Of a stretch of 64,000 bases of DNA, positions 8,397 through 18,774 are shown in pieces; positions within the stretch are counted from its first letter, which is position 1; every line of letters starts with the position of its first letter. The stretch covers positions 310,001 through 374,000 of the forward strand of contig NZ_PTXL01000006.1 in the NCBI RefSeq assembly GCF_004343775.1, read 5' to 3'. This DNA is from Burkholderia sp. SRS-46 (GTDB taxonomy: Bacteria; Pseudomonadota; Gammaproteobacteria; Burkholderiales; Burkholderiaceae). The notes under the pieces were generated by a model, which was not told the origin of the DNA, made no database searches, and saw only the letters and a program-made list of their open reading frames with translations. The position numbers and the translations under genes were made by a program.

Positions 8397-9605
8397 ATGA
8401 ACAACACGCTGAAACGCGCAACGCTGACGCTTTGCCTGCTCGCCGCCGCTTCCGCCGCTTCCGTCACCTTCGCCGCCGGCACCTGCCCCGCCGCCAACAC
8501 CGCCGCCCGCGCGGCGCTCGACGCGCAGCGCCGCCTGCAGCAGATCGCCAGCCCGCAGAGCGCCGACGGCGACGCCGACGTGCTGCCCGCGCAGCGCGAC
8601 GCGATCCGCGCGTACAAGCAGGCGCTCGTCGGCGCGATCGACGCGCGGCTCGCCTGCAGCGACGAGCGCATCGAGCCGGCGGCGCTGCAGCGGTCGCTCG
8701 CCGCCGCGCTCACCGCGCCGGCCACCGCGTCGAAATCGAAAGGCGGCGATTCCCCGTTCGGCTCGGACCTCGCCGTCCAGGTCGAACGCGCCGCAACGCC
8801 CCGGCCGCTCATGTTCGTGCGCGCCGCCTTCGGCATCACCTGCGGCGACGACAACCTGCTCGCCGGCTACGCATGGGAAGGCGGCGGATGGCGGCGCGTG
8901 CTGCGCTGGCAGGCCGACGACTACCAGGACATCTCCGGCGCGTACGGCGGCGGCTACGACTTCACGCCGCTGCCCGGCGGGCAGGTCCTGATCGTGCACG
9001 GCACGCCATGGTGCTCGTCGCGCTGGAGCCTCTTCGGCGCGGACGTGGTGATGCCGGCCAGCGGCGCGAGCGCGCAGCGCACGCTGTTTCACCTCCGCAA
9101 CGGCTACGTGATCGACGACGACGGCGTCCGGACGAAAGTGCGCCCGGATGGTTTCGAGCTGCGGATGACGGTCGGCTCGCTCGACGGCGACGTGATGACG
9201 CGCCCCGGCATCTACCGCTACCGCGTCGACGGCGACACCGTGCACCGCGTCCAGCCCGCCGCCGCGAACGGCCGGGACTTCGTCGACGAATGGCTGAAAG
9301 TGGACGACGCGCTCGCGCGCGAATGGAGCGACCCGGCGGCGGCAGCGGCCGCGCTGAATGCGCGGCACGCGCTCGACGAACGACGCAAGGCGCCCGATAC
9401 GTCGTTCGAGTACGGGCCGGTGCGCGGGTGCTCGGCCGCGAAGGATCGCTACCAGGTGGAGATCGTGCTGACCGGCAAGTCAGGCCAGCCCGTCGCAAGG
9501 CGTTACGCGCAGATCCGCCAGGAAGCCAACGGCTTCACGATGCTCGGCCTGCAGGACGCACCGGAGCCGAGCTGCCGCGGCGCGAACCTGATGCCGCGAC
9601 GCTGA
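8397..9605 (+). CDS. Exported protein of unknown function
   Basis: The 402-residue product begins with a Sec signal peptide (NTLKRATLTLCLLAAASAAS..TFAAG; cleavage expected near residue 27). The mature part has an Ala-rich helical start with CPAANTAARAALDAQRRLQQ, then a beta-rich body with scattered Cys residues (ITCGDDN, PWCSSRW, VRGCSAAK, EPSCRG) that may form periplasmic disulfides. No catalytic motif or named family was recognised. The gene ends 2 bp before the stop of the convergent lipoprotein gene. Confidence 0.75.
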   Translation: MNNTLKRATLTLCLLAAASAASVTFAAGTCPAANTAARAALDAQRRLQQIASPQSADGDADVLPAQRDAIRAYKQALVGAIDARLACSDERIEPAALQRSLAAALTAPATASKSKGGDSPFGSDLAVQVERAATPRPLMFVRAAFGITCGDDNLLAGYAWEGGGWRRVLRWQADDYQDISGAYGGGYDFTPLPGGQVLIVHGTPWCSSRWSLFGADVVMPASGASAQRTLFHLRNGYVIDDDGVRTKVRPDGFELRMTVGSLDGDVMTRPGIYRYRVDGDTVHRVQPAAANGRDFVDEWLKVDDALAREWSDPAAAAAALNARHALDERRKAPDTSFEYGPVRGCSAAKDRYQVEIVLTGKSGQPVARRYAQIRQEANGFTMLGLQDAPEPSCRGANLMPRR

Positions 9606-9607
9606 CG

Positions 9608-9955
9608 TCAATCGCCGCGGCGCGGCTCGAACACGAACGGCTGCGTCAGCGTGAACGGGTTCGCCGCGGGCCCGGTCTGCGTGCAGGACGCGCGCGACAT
9701 CGCGTCGGCCGCGGCCCGGTCAGCGGCGGCATTGCGGCTGCTGGTCGTGACGGTCACGTTTTCCGCCACGCCGGACGTCGTCATCAGCGCCCGCACCAGC
9801 ACCGTCGCGGGTCGCGTGAGCGGCTTCGCCGTCTCCGGATAGACGGCGCGCGGGATGCTGCACGTCAGCTTGCTGTCTTGCCGCGACGACATCGTGCAGC
9901 CGGCGAGCAGCGCGGCGACGACGGGCAGCGCAAGGTAGGTCGGGCAGGTAGCCAT
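9608..9955 (-). CDS. Small lipoprotein with a TonB C-terminal-like domain
   Basis: The start MATCPTYLALPVVAALLAGC carries a lipobox (LLAGC), so the 115-residue product should be lipid-anchored after cleavage before the Cys. The remainder (IPRAVYPETAKPL, ATVLVRALMTTSGVAENVTV, AAADRAAADAM, PFTLTQPFVFEP) follows the TonB_C fold, as in energy-transducer tails and stand-alone periplasmic proteins. No proline-rich linker or ExbBD partner is present, so a role as a TonB energy transducer is unlikely. Longer in-frame starts upstream were rejected because they destroy the signal peptide. Confidence 0.75.
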   Translation of the reverse strand: MATCPTYLALPVVAALLAGCTMSSRQDSKLTCSIPRAVYPETAKPLTRPATVLVRALMTTSGVAENVTVTTSSRNAAADRAAADAMSRASCTQTGPAANPFTLTQPFVFEPRRGD

Positions 9956-10264
9956 ATTCGAGTTGGAGTCTGTTGCGTTGCTTCGAACCGAGCCGGCCGC
10001 GCGCCCATGCTCCCCGAGGCTGCGACGGCCGGATACCGCTGCCGACGATACCCGAGCGGATCGGCGGGCATCGTGACGCTTGCGCGCATTGTGCGCGCGC
10101 TGCCCGGCCGGCGGCGGCGATTTGACAATACTTGACGCGAATCCATTGCAAACCGCCGGGAATCCGCGCGATCCGCGGGGTAATCGACGCGACGCGGAAC
10201 GCGTCGGGCGCATCGATCGGCGGGCATGGCGGGCAATCGTCACGCGGACGATCGCCCGACGGGC
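9956..10264. other. Intergenic region with no recognised gene
   Basis: This 309-bp stretch separates the lipoprotein gene from pglL, both on the minus strand. No supported coding sequence, RNA or clear terminator was found. The promoter of the lipoprotein gene probably lies within it. Confidence 0.5.
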
Positions 10265-12058
10265 TTACTCGCTGTCGTCGTCGTCCGACTCGTCGAGCAC
10301 GTCGGCCGGCACTTCGCCGTACTTCGCGACCAGCGTCGCCTTGAAGGCCTTCAGCGACGGCTGCTCGTCGCACAGCTTGTACAGCGCCGCGAGCTGCTGC
10401 GGCCAGTCCTTCAGCTCCTTCGCGAACACACGCAGGCGCACGACCGTGTCGAGCGCGTCGGCTTCGCGGCCGTCCAGCGCCTGCAGCACCGCGTAGCGGC
10501 GCAGCACCGTCTCGCCAGGCAGCAGCGCGATCGCGCGTTCGTGCGCCGCGAGCTTCGCCGGCAGCGCGTCACGCGAGATCGTGAGCAGCGTCGCCGCGCC
10601 ATAGTCGCCCCACGCGCCGAACAGCAGCGACGGCGCGTCGCGATATTGCGCGGCCGGGTCGCTGCCGTAATACAGCACTTCCGCGCGCTGGTAGTCGCGC
10701 AGCACCGGCACCACCGCGAGCAGGCCGCCGAGCGTCAGCACCGCGAACAGCCCGAACGCCGCGCCGCGCGGCACGAGACGCAGCGGCTTCACCTCGAGCA
10801 GGCCGATCACGAACATCACCGGCAGCAGGAAGAACATGTACTGCTGCGGATACTCGACGAGCGCATGCATCAGCACGATGCCGACCAGCGCGAAACCGAA
10901 CACGCGCGTGCTCGACTGCTGCGCGCGGACCGCACGCACGAACCACATCACGAGCGTGAGAAGCAGCACGCCGAGGCCGAGCGCGCCGGACTTCGCGAGC
11001 AGGTCGATGAAGATGTCGTGCGAGTTGTTCGCGATCTCGACACCGCCGAGCGCTCGCGCGAGCGCGAACTGGTGCGACGGGAATTCGCCCCAGCCGACGC
11101 CGAGCAGCGGCTGCTCGCGGAACATCGCGAGCCCGTACTTCCACAGCGCGAGGCGCGGCGCGATCTGCCCGGCATCGCGCATCCGTTCGGCCGCCGACTC
11201 GGCGAGATTCAGGTGGTAATGCAGGTTCGCCCAGCGCACGGCGCCATTCACCGCGACGAACACGGCGAGCAGCAGCACGGGCATCAGCCACGCGCGCGCG
11301 CGCACGTTGGCCGGCGCGCCGGGATTGCCGCGCGATTCGACCCGTGCCATCCAGAAGCCGGCCACCACCATCACCGCGACCTGCAGCCACGGCCCGCGCG
11401 ACACCGTCAGCGCGAGCCCGCCCGACAGCACGATCGACAGCGCGAGCCACGCCCACACGGCGAGCCGGCGGGTCTGCACGAGATACAGCGCGCCGGCGAG
11501 CGCGAACGCGATGTAGGTCGCCAGGTGGTTCGCCTGCGCCATGTTGCCGTACGGCCGGCGGTCGACGGCGATGTTGTACATCACGACGAACGGCGTCAGC
11601 GCCGACTCGAAGCGGAACAGCTGCACGATCTGGCAGAACACGGCGAACACGCCGCCGATCAGCAGCGCGCCCGCCATCATCCGCGCGGCCGACTCGGCAA
11701 GCTGCTCGCGCGCCAGCACGTAGCCCGCCTGCATCGCGACCAGCGCCGCGCCGAGGTAGCCGATGGCGAGCCAGTTCATCGACGGCACGCGCAGCGGCAT
11801 CAGCGCGACCTGTGCGACGAGCACCGCCGCGAAGCCGAGCGGCGCGACGAACGCGGCCGGCGCGGCGAACGGCACGGCCGGGCGGCTCGTGCGCACCAGC
11901 AGGATCGCGGTCGCACCCAGCAGCAGATACAGCACCAGCGCGGAAAACTCGGAATAGAAGGTCGGAATCGGGTACGTGTGATTCGTGATCGCGTAAGGCA
12001 CGATCATGGCGACCGCCAGCGCGACGAGCGGCAACGAGCGGGAAAAAGAAGTGGGCAT
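10265..12058 (-). CDS. pglL: PglL-family O-oligosaccharyltransferase
   Basis: The 597-residue protein has many membrane segments in its first two thirds, a Wzy_C/O-antigen-ligase type core (LLGVGWGEFPSHQFALAR then NSHDIFIDLLAKSGALGLG) and a soluble C-terminal tail. PglL enzymes transfer lipid-linked glycans to serine or threonine of exported proteins in the periplasm. In Burkholderia a single PglL serves general O-glycosylation; in other genera the homologous gene sits by the pilin gene. Here a type IV pilin lies just upstream on the same strand, which supports the call. The ATG at 12058 gives a short N-terminus directly before the first membrane helix. Confidence 0.88.
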   Translation of the reverse strand: MPTSFSRSLPLVALAVAMIVPYAITNHTYPIPTFYSEFSALVLYLLLGATAILLVRTSRPAVPFAAPAAFVAPLGFAAVLVAQVALMPLRVPSMNWLAIGYLGAALVAMQAGYVLAREQLAESAARMMAGALLIGGVFAVFCQIVQLFRFESALTPFVVMYNIAVDRRPYGNMAQANHLATYIAFALAGALYLVQTRRLAVWAWLALSIVLSGGLALTVSRGPWLQVAVMVVAGFWMARVESRGNPGAPANVRARAWLMPVLLLAVFVAVNGAVRWANLHYHLNLAESAAERMRDAGQIAPRLALWKYGLAMFREQPLLGVGWGEFPSHQFALARALGGVEIANNSHDIFIDLLAKSGALGLGVLLLTLVMWFVRAVRAQQSSTRVFGFALVGIVLMHALVEYPQQYMFFLLPVMFVIGLLEVKPLRLVPRGAAFGLFAVLTLGGLLAVVPVLRDYQRAEVLYYGSDPAAQYRDAPSLLFGAWGDYGAATLLTISRDALPAKLAAHERAIALLPGETVLRRYAVLQALDGREADALDTVVRLRVFAKELKDWPQQLAALYKLCDEQPSLKAFKATLVAKYGEVPADVLDESDDDDSE

Positions 12059-12220
12059 GAGCAAACCGAAGATCAGCAACCGGCGCACTATACAAAACTT
12101 TCCCCGCTCTGTGCGGCGCGGTGGCGTGGAACGCACGGCGCGCCTGCCATTTCCGGCGCGGCGGGCAGGCGCGTCGACAGGATGTCGCCCCCTGCCCCGC
12201 CCGGCCGCGCGGCCCGCACG

Positions 12221-12802
12221 CTACGCGCGGCACTCCGCCGGCGCGTATCTGGCCGGCAGCGTGGCGCCGTCGGCCGGCAGCGGCCCCGCGCCCGGCGCCG
12301 GCAGCGACGACGCCTGCTTGCCCGCGGCGAAGCATTCCCACGTGATCGCGCCGGCCTGCATCGCGCCTTTCTTCAGCGCGACCCGGGCCGTCGGCGCGTC
12401 GGCCTTGTCGGGCGCCGACGGCACCAGCACGAGCAGGTTCGTGCCGGCGGCCGCGACCCGGGCGGTAAAGACGACCGAAATCTGGCCCGTGTCGTCGTCG
12501 ATCTGCACCGACTCGACGTTGCGGGTCGCGGCCGGCGGGCTGTAGCCGCCGCCGAGGCCCGCGCCGCTCGCGGTGTTGTCCGCGACCGCGAGCCGCGCCG
12601 ACGACGCGAGCGCGAGCCCCTCGCCGACCCTCGAGCGCGCGAGGTAATCCTGATAGGCGGGAATCGCATAGGCGGCGATGACGCCGACGATCGCCAGCAC
12701 GATCATCAGCTCGATCAGCGTGAAACCGCCGGGGCGCCGGCGCGCGCGCCGCAGGTCGACGGCGAAACGGCGGAACAGGGAAACGGAAAAAGCTTCGAAC
12801 AT
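12221..12802 (-). CDS. Type IV pilin (PilA-like)
   Basis: The 193-residue prepilin has the type III signal RRRPGGFTLIELMIV. Prepilin peptidase is expected to cut between Gly26 and Phe27, leaving Glu at mature position 5. The hydrophobic helix continues to YAIPAYQDYLARS, as in PilA and PilE pilins. Beta-rich body and a Cys near residue 157 plus one at the C-terminus (ECRA) fit the pilin D-region disulfide. It lies 162 bp upstream of pglL on the same strand, so it may be a glycosylation substrate; that is inference. The 26-residue leader is longer than in classic type IVa pilins. Confidence 0.9.
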   Translation of the reverse strand: MFEAFSVSLFRRFAVDLRRARRRPGGFTLIELMIVLAIVGVIAAYAIPAYQDYLARSRVGEGLALASSARLAVADNTASGAGLGGGYSPPAATRNVESVQIDDDTGQISVVFTARVAAAGTNLLVLVPSAPDKADAPTARVALKKGAMQAGAITWECFAAGKQASSLPAPGAGPLPADGATLPARYAPAECRA

Positions 12803-12819
12803 GGCAGGCTCCGGAAACG

Positions 12820-12849
12820 AAAAACGCCTGCCGATGAAGGCAGGCGTTT
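12820..12849 (-). terminator. Rho-independent terminator of the TerC-family gene
   Basis: AAACGCCTGCC (12822-12832) pairs with GGCAGGCGTTT (12839-12849) around GATGAA. Read on the minus strand, the stem is followed by a run of T. It lies 52 bp past the stop of the minus-strand TerC-family gene and just before the pilin start. Confidence 0.85.
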
Positions 12850-12901
12850 CGATCGTAGCCAGCGGGCTGCGCGCCCGGCAGTCGGCCGGACGGCCAACGC
12901 G

Positions 12902-13615
12902 TCAGTGCGAACCGGGCGCGCCCGACGTGGCGCGGCGCTTCCTCAGCGCGTAGCCGGCCGCGACGACCAACAGCGCGCCGGCGATGCTCGCGCCGTGGAT
13001 CGCCGCCGGCGTATCGAGCAGCGGCCAGCGATCGCCGGCCGGATCGTTCACCATCAGGCCGCCTGCGATCCAGCCGAGCAGCCCCGCGCCGAGCGTGACG
13101 ACGATCGGGAAGCGGTCGAGCATCTTCAGCACCAGCGTGCTGCCCCACACGATGATCGGCACGCTGACGACGAGCCCGAAGATCACGAGCGCGAGCCGGT
13201 GCCCCGGATCGGCCCGCTCCGCCGCGCCGGCGATCGCGATCACGTTGTCGAGGCTCATTACCGCGTCGGCGATCACGATCGTCTTCACGGCCGCCCACAG
13301 CTTGTCGGCCGGCTGGATGTCGTCGTGCGCATCGGCGGCCGGCGCCATCAGCTTGATGCCGATCCACAGCAGCAGCACGCCGCCCGCGAATTTCAGGAAC
13401 GGCACGTCGAGCAGCGCGACCGCGAACGCGATCAGCACGACCCGCAGCACGATCGCGCCGGCGGTGCCCCAGATCACGCCGCGCAGCCGCTGGCTCGACG
13501 GCAGGTTGCGGCACGCGAGCGCGATCACGACCGCGTTGTCGCCGCCGAGCAGGATGTCGATGGCGACGATCTGGAGCACGGCGCCCCAATGGAGCGTGGA
13601 CAGGAATTCGAGCAT
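12902..13615 (-). CDS. TerC-family integral membrane protein (YjbE-like)
   Basis: The 237-residue protein has about seven hydrophobic segments. Two of them carry the acidic motifs of the TerC family: DILLGGDNAVVIALA near residue 20 and MSLDNVIAIAG near residue 117. TerC-family proteins are linked to metal ion homeostasis, with manganese export shown for some members; the substrate here is not known. The ATG at 13615 was preferred over the longer frame because the first membrane helix follows it directly. A terminator lies on each side, so it is probably monocistronic. Confidence 0.9.
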   Translation of the reverse strand: MLEFLSTLHWGAVLQIVAIDILLGGDNAVVIALACRNLPSSQRLRGVIWGTAGAIVLRVVLIAFAVALLDVPFLKFAGGVLLLWIGIKLMAPAADAHDDIQPADKLWAAVKTIVIADAVMSLDNVIAIAGAAERADPGHRLALVIFGLVVSVPIIVWGSTLVLKMLDRFPIVVTLGAGLLGWIAGGLMVNDPAGDRWPLLDTPAAIHGASIAGALLVVAAGYALRKRRATSGAPGSH

Positions 13616-13657
13616 GGATGGACGTTGCCTGACGACCGCATGTCGCGAGCGTAACAA

Positions 13658-13686
13658 AAAAAACGCCGGCTAAGCCGGCGTTTTCT
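13658..13686 (-). terminator. Terminator after sucD
   Basis: A near-perfect hairpin, with GCCGGC arms around TAA and flanking A and T runs, ends the minus-strand sucCD operon. On the minus strand it is followed by eight T. The symmetric A and T flanks mean it could work from both sides. Confidence 0.9.
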
Positions 13687-13707
13687 GGGGGACATCCCGC
13701 GAGGAAC

Positions 13708-14589
13708 TTACAGCGCCTTCTTCAGCAGACGGCCCATTTCCGACGGGTTGCGCGTGACGGTGATGCCGCACGCTTCCATGATTTCCAGCTTCGCTTCGGC
13801 CGTATCCGCACCGCCCGAGATCAGCGCGCCGGCGTGGCCCATGCGCTTGCCCGGAGGCGCCGTGACGCCAGCGATGAAGCCGACCACCGGCTTCTTCATG
13901 TTGTCCTTGATCCACTCTGCCGCATTGGCTTCGTCCGGACCACCGATTTCGCCGATCATCACGACCGCATCCGTATCCGGATCGTCGTTGAACATCTTCA
14001 TCACGTCGATGTGCTTCAGACCGTTGATCGGGTCGCCGCCGATGCCGACTGCCGACGACTGGCCAAGGCCCAGTGCCGTCAGCTGCGCAACCGCTTCATA
14101 CGTCAGCGTGCCCGAACGCGACACGACGCCGATGCGGCCCTTGCGGTGGATGTGACCCGGCATGATGCCGATCTTCAGCTCGTCCGGCGTGATCGTGCCC
14201 GGGCAGTTCGGCCCGAGCAGCAGCGTCTTGCGGCCTTCGCGGCGCATGCGGTCCTTCACTTCGATCATGTCGCGCACGGGGATGCCTTCCGTGATGCAGA
14301 TCGCGAGATCCAGATCGGCTTCGACCGCTTCCCAGATCGCAGCTGCCGCGCCTGCCGGCGGAACGTAGATGACCGACACGGTCGCGCCGGTTTCTGCCTT
14401 CGCTTCCTTGACGCTTGCGTAGATCGGAATGCCTTCGAAATCCTCGCCGGCCTTCTTCGGGTTCACGCCCGCGACGAATGCTTCGCGGCCGTTTGCATAT
14501 TCACGGCAGGCGCGCGTGTGGAACTGACCGGTTTTGCCGGTAATGCCCTGCGTGATGACCTTCGTGTCCTTGTTGATCAGAATCGACAT
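13708..14589 (-). CDS. sucD: Succinyl-CoA ligase, alpha subunit
   Basis: SucD forms the CoA-binding and phosphohistidine subunit of succinyl-CoA synthetase in the citric acid cycle. The product is 293 residues, near the usual 289. The N-terminal CoA domain has ITQGITGKTGQFHT, and the phosphorylated His is expected at 252 in GKRMGHAGALISGG. It is the second gene of a sucC-sucD operon; the gap after sucC is 69 bp. A strong terminator follows. Confidence 0.98.
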   Translation of the reverse strand: MSILINKDTKVITQGITGKTGQFHTRACREYANGREAFVAGVNPKKAGEDFEGIPIYASVKEAKAETGATVSVIYVPPAGAAAAIWEAVEADLDLAICITEGIPVRDMIEVKDRMRREGRKTLLLGPNCPGTITPDELKIGIMPGHIHRKGRIGVVSRSGTLTYEAVAQLTALGLGQSSAVGIGGDPINGLKHIDVMKMFNDDPDTDAVVMIGEIGGPDEANAAEWIKDNMKKPVVGFIAGVTAPPGKRMGHAGALISGGADTAEAKLEIMEACGITVTRNPSEMGRLLKKAL

Positions 14590-14658
14590 GTATTTTGACC
14601 TCTGTTCGATTGGCGTCGCGTGCAAACCGCGCCGCCATGCGTGTTCATTAGCGCGCGC

Positions 14659-15825
14659 TTACTTGCCTGCGGCAGCCGCGACGACCTTCTGCGCAGCTTC
14701 TTCCATGCTGTCCGCCGAGATGATCGGCAGGCCCGAATCGGCCAGCATCTTCTTGCCGAGGTCCTCGTTCGTGCCCTTCATGCGCACGACGAGCGGCACG
14801 TTCAGGTTCACGGCCTTCGAACCGGCGATCACGCCTTCCGCGATCACGTCGCAGCGCATGATGCCGCCGAAGATGTTCACGAGGATCGCCTTCAGGTCCG
14901 GGTTCTTCAGCATCAGCTTGAACGCTTCCGTGACCTTCTCGGTCGTCGCGCCACCGCCGACGTCCAGGAAGTTCGCCGGCTCGCCGCCGAACAGCTTGAT
15001 GGTGTCCATCGTCGCCATCGCCAGGCCCGCGCCGTTCACGAGGCAGCCGATGTTGCCGTCGAGCGAGATGTACGCGAGGTCGAACTTCGACGCTTCGATT
15101 TCAGCCGGATCTTCTTCGTCCAGGTCGCGGTAAGCGACGATTTCCGGGTGGCGGAACAGCGCGTTCGAGTCGAAGTTGAACTTCGCGTCGAGTGCGATGA
15201 CCTTGCCGTCGCCGGAGACGTTCAGCGGGTTGATTTCAGCCAGCGATGCGTCGGTTTCCCAGAATGCCTTGTACAGGCCTTGCAGGATCGCGCGTGCTTG
15301 CGGAATCGATGCAGCCGGCACGCCGATCTTCGCGGCGAGGTCGTCGGCTTGCGCGTCGAGCAGGCCCGTCGACGGCTCGACGATGACCTTGTGGATCAGT
15401 TCCGGGTGCTTTTCGGCAACTTCTTCGATGTCCATGCCGCCTTCGCTCGAACCCATCAGAACGATCTTTTGCGTCACGCGATCGACGACGAGGCTGACAT
15501 ACAGTTCCTGCTTGATGTCGGCGCCTTCTTCGACCATCAGACGATTGACCTTCTGGCCTTCCGGACCGGTCTGGTGCGTGACGAGCTGCATGCCGAGGAT
15601 CTGGTTCGCGTATTCGCGAACCTGCTCGATCGACTTCGCGACCTTCACGCCGCCGCCCTTACCGCGGCCACCCGCGTGAATCTGAGCCTTCACGACCCAT
15701 ACCGGGCCGCCGAGCTCTTCCGCCACCTTGACGGCTTCGTCAACCGAGAACGCCGGCTTGCCGCGCGGTACCGCGACTCCGAATTTCCGCAGGATTTCCT
15801 TACCCTGGTACTCGTGAATCTTCAT
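14659..15825 (-). CDS. sucC: Succinyl-CoA ligase, beta subunit
   Basis: SucC binds the nucleotide and succinate and pairs with SucD to make succinyl-CoA, ATP or GTP and CoA interconvert. The product is exactly 388 residues, as in E. coli. It starts MKIHEYQGKEILRKFGV, has the ATP-grasp region (VKAQIHAGGRGKGGGVK) and the C-terminal GGIMRCDVIAEGVI segment. It is the first gene of the operon on the minus strand. Confidence 0.98.
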   Translation of the reverse strand: MKIHEYQGKEILRKFGVAVPRGKPAFSVDEAVKVAEELGGPVWVVKAQIHAGGRGKGGGVKVAKSIEQVREYANQILGMQLVTHQTGPEGQKVNRLMVEEGADIKQELYVSLVVDRVTQKIVLMGSSEGGMDIEEVAEKHPELIHKVIVEPSTGLLDAQADDLAAKIGVPAASIPQARAILQGLYKAFWETDASLAEINPLNVSGDGKVIALDAKFNFDSNALFRHPEIVAYRDLDEEDPAEIEASKFDLAYISLDGNIGCLVNGAGLAMATMDTIKLFGGEPANFLDVGGGATTEKVTEAFKLMLKNPDLKAILVNIFGGIMRCDVIAEGVIAGSKAVNLNVPLVVRMKGTNEDLGKKMLADSGLPIISADSMEEAAQKVVAAAAGK

Positions 15826-15894
15826 GCGTGATTCCCTTCAGTCTGAGAGTTGGATGAAAAGTCGCTTAAGGACGCTTCTTCGAATGATTTCCGT

Positions 15895-16497
15895 TCATTC
15901 CTTCGGCCCGCCCGACTCCGGCCGACTCGCGCCATACCAGCGCGGGTAGAACTGCTGCACCACCTCGCCGTCGAACCGGAGCGCGCGGCAGCGGCCCAGC
16001 TGGAACGGCGGCTCGGCGGGTGCGCCGTCTTCATGATCCGACCCGTCGCCGCGCCCTTCCTTCACGCTCCACACATCGCCGGCGAACGCCTGGATCGCCG
16101 CCGTCGGCAGCACGGCGCACAGCTCGGTGAGATGGGAACAGCCTGCGACGCCGGCCAGAAGTCGGGTCGCATCGCGGCGGAAGTGACGGAAGAGATTGAG
16201 CCCGACGAGGGCCCGATAGGCGGGATTGGCGGACTGGCAGTGGCCCGGATATGGCACCCATTCCGACGACGCTTCGGCGTCGACGACATTGAGGTCACGA
16301 TCGATGGTCACGCGCAGCCAGAGTTCATGAATCGGCAGGCCGTTCGGCCGGATGCCCGATGCAAGCGCGACATCGCGCGGCTTGTGATCGGTCAGGCAGG
16401 CTTCGATGTCCCACAAGCCGTCGTCACGCTCGTAGGCTTCCGCTCGGATTGCGCGTCGATGTCGCAACTGACGGGGCACGGGCTCGGATAGCGGCAT
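15895..16497 (-). CDS. DUF2889 protein
   Basis: The 200-residue protein begins MPLSEPVPRQLRHRRAIRAE and then EAYERDDGLWDIEACLTDHK, the start typical of DUF2889 proteins, whose function is unknown. The middle part (WVPYPGHCQSANPAYRALVGLNLF, GCSHLTELCAVLPTAAIQA) is also conserved, with Cys and His residues that could bind a metal. The longer frame to 16614 was rejected because its extra N-terminus looks unlike the family. It lies upstream of sucC on the same strand. Confidence 0.85.
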   Translation of the reverse strand: MPLSEPVPRQLRHRRAIRAEAYERDDGLWDIEACLTDHKPRDVALASGIRPNGLPIHELWLRVTIDRDLNVVDAEASSEWVPYPGHCQSANPAYRALVGLNLFRHFRRDATRLLAGVAGCSHLTELCAVLPTAAIQAFAGDVWSVKEGRGDGSDHEDGAPAEPPFQLGRCRALRFDGEVVQQFYPRWYGASRPESGGPKE

Positions 16498-16644
16498 GCT
16501 GGAGGTTGAGGCCGAAGAGGAAAACCCGTGGATTTTAGCATATCGGGTATTTGAGACAGTTTGCCGCAACGGGGGGTATTCCCGCGTGTCGGGGGGGCAG
16601 TTGCAACGCAGCAAAATCGCGCGCCGCGCGCGCGACCGGAAGGC

Positions 16645-17513
16645 TCAGTCGTCGCCGAACAATTCGTCGCCGCACTTGAGCAACTTCACGATGGTCGCGC
16701 TCGAGAAGCCGCGCGCGGCCAGGAAGCGCGCCTGCTTCGCGCGCTCGGCGGGCGTTTGCGGCAGTGCACCGAATTTCTTGCGCCAGACGGCCTGCGCGCG
16801 CGCCCATTCGGTCTCGCGAAGCTGCGCATTCACCTCCTCGACGAGCGCGTCGCCGACCGCATGGCGCTTCAGCTCGTTGACGATCCGCGCCGCCCCGACA
16901 CGCGACGCGCGGCGATGCACGAGGCTCTCGGCGAAACGCGCGTCGGACAGCCAGCCGTCCTGCTCCAGCGCATCCAGCACCGGCTCGACGGACTCGTCCT
17001 CGGCGGCGTAGGGCGCGAGCTTGCGCGCGAGTTCGGCGCGGCTGTACTCGCGCCGGGACAGGTAGCCGAGCGCGCGCCCCTTCAGCGAGCGGGCCGGTTT
17101 CGATGACGAGGTTCGGGTGGCGGCGCCAGCCCCTGTTTCGGCTTCGCCGCCGGAACGTGCGGCGGACGGCCGGCGCGTGCGGCGCGGGTTCTGGCTCGTA
17201 CGGGTATAGACGTCTTCCGTCGCCGCCGTGGATGCGGCGGACGCGCGATCGCGCGGGAAGCCGACACCGGACACGCGGCGGCGCGCCCGGTCGTGTGCAT
17301 CGAACGATTCGTCGTCTTCGAACGGATCGTCCGGTGCGCTTATCTCAAACGAAACGAGGGCATCGTCGGATGCCCTCGTCGCGGTGCGGCTCGCGGATTG
17401 CCCCGCGGGCCGCCGGCTGGCGCCGGGGGACGCGGCGCGCCGCCCGGAGCCGCCCGGCGCATCGCGCCCGTCGTGCTCCTTCGGCTCGCCCGCATCATCC
17501 CGGCGCCTGACCA

Positions 17514-17514
<1 letters not shown>
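16645..17514 (-). CDS. recX: RecA regulator RecX with a long N-terminal extension
   Basis: RecX binds RecA filaments and limits recombinase activity. The C-terminal 150 residues carry the RecX fold: RALGYLSRREYSRAELARKL, LDALEQDGWLSDARFAESLV and RVGAARIVNELKRH. The first 130 or so residues are extra: rich in Arg, Ser, Asp and Gly, low in hydrophobics and probably disordered. E. coli RecX is 166 residues, this product 289. The gene follows recA with stop and start interlocked as TGATG (ATG at 17514); a GTG at 17517 is an alternative start. Confidence 0.92.
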
Positions 17515-18584
<1,070 letters not shown>

Positions 18585-18660
18585 GAATCGTCCTTTGCTA
18601 TGATGAGCAGCGTCTGATATAGGTGCGCCGGTTTCGAGCCGCAGCGCGCGAATGCAGACA

Positions 18661-18676
18661 CTGTATAAAAAAACAG
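18661..18676. promoter_or_regulatory. LexA (SOS) box upstream of recA
   Basis: The 16 bases fit CTGT-N8-ACAG exactly, with an A/T-only centre. The symmetry extends outward to ACACTGT...ACAGTGT (18658-18679). On the minus strand a possible -35 TTGCAC (18688-18683) and -10 TACAGT (18665-18660) flank it with 17-bp spacing, so bound LexA would block RNA polymerase at recA. Confidence 0.93.
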
Positions 18677-18774
18677 TGTTTTGTGCAAGCCCGCAATGCG
18701 GGCCGTGCAACACACGAACCACTTCGGAGACAGCCGCGCCGGCGCGATCGCCCCGCCGGCCACCGGTCACGCAC

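Noticed and set aside
10226..13654. Very long plus-strand open frame (1142 codons) over pglL, the pilin gene and the TerC gene
   Set aside because: It lies opposite three well-supported minus-strand genes and its protein is rich in Arg, His and Gln without any domain, typical of a high-GC antisense shadow.
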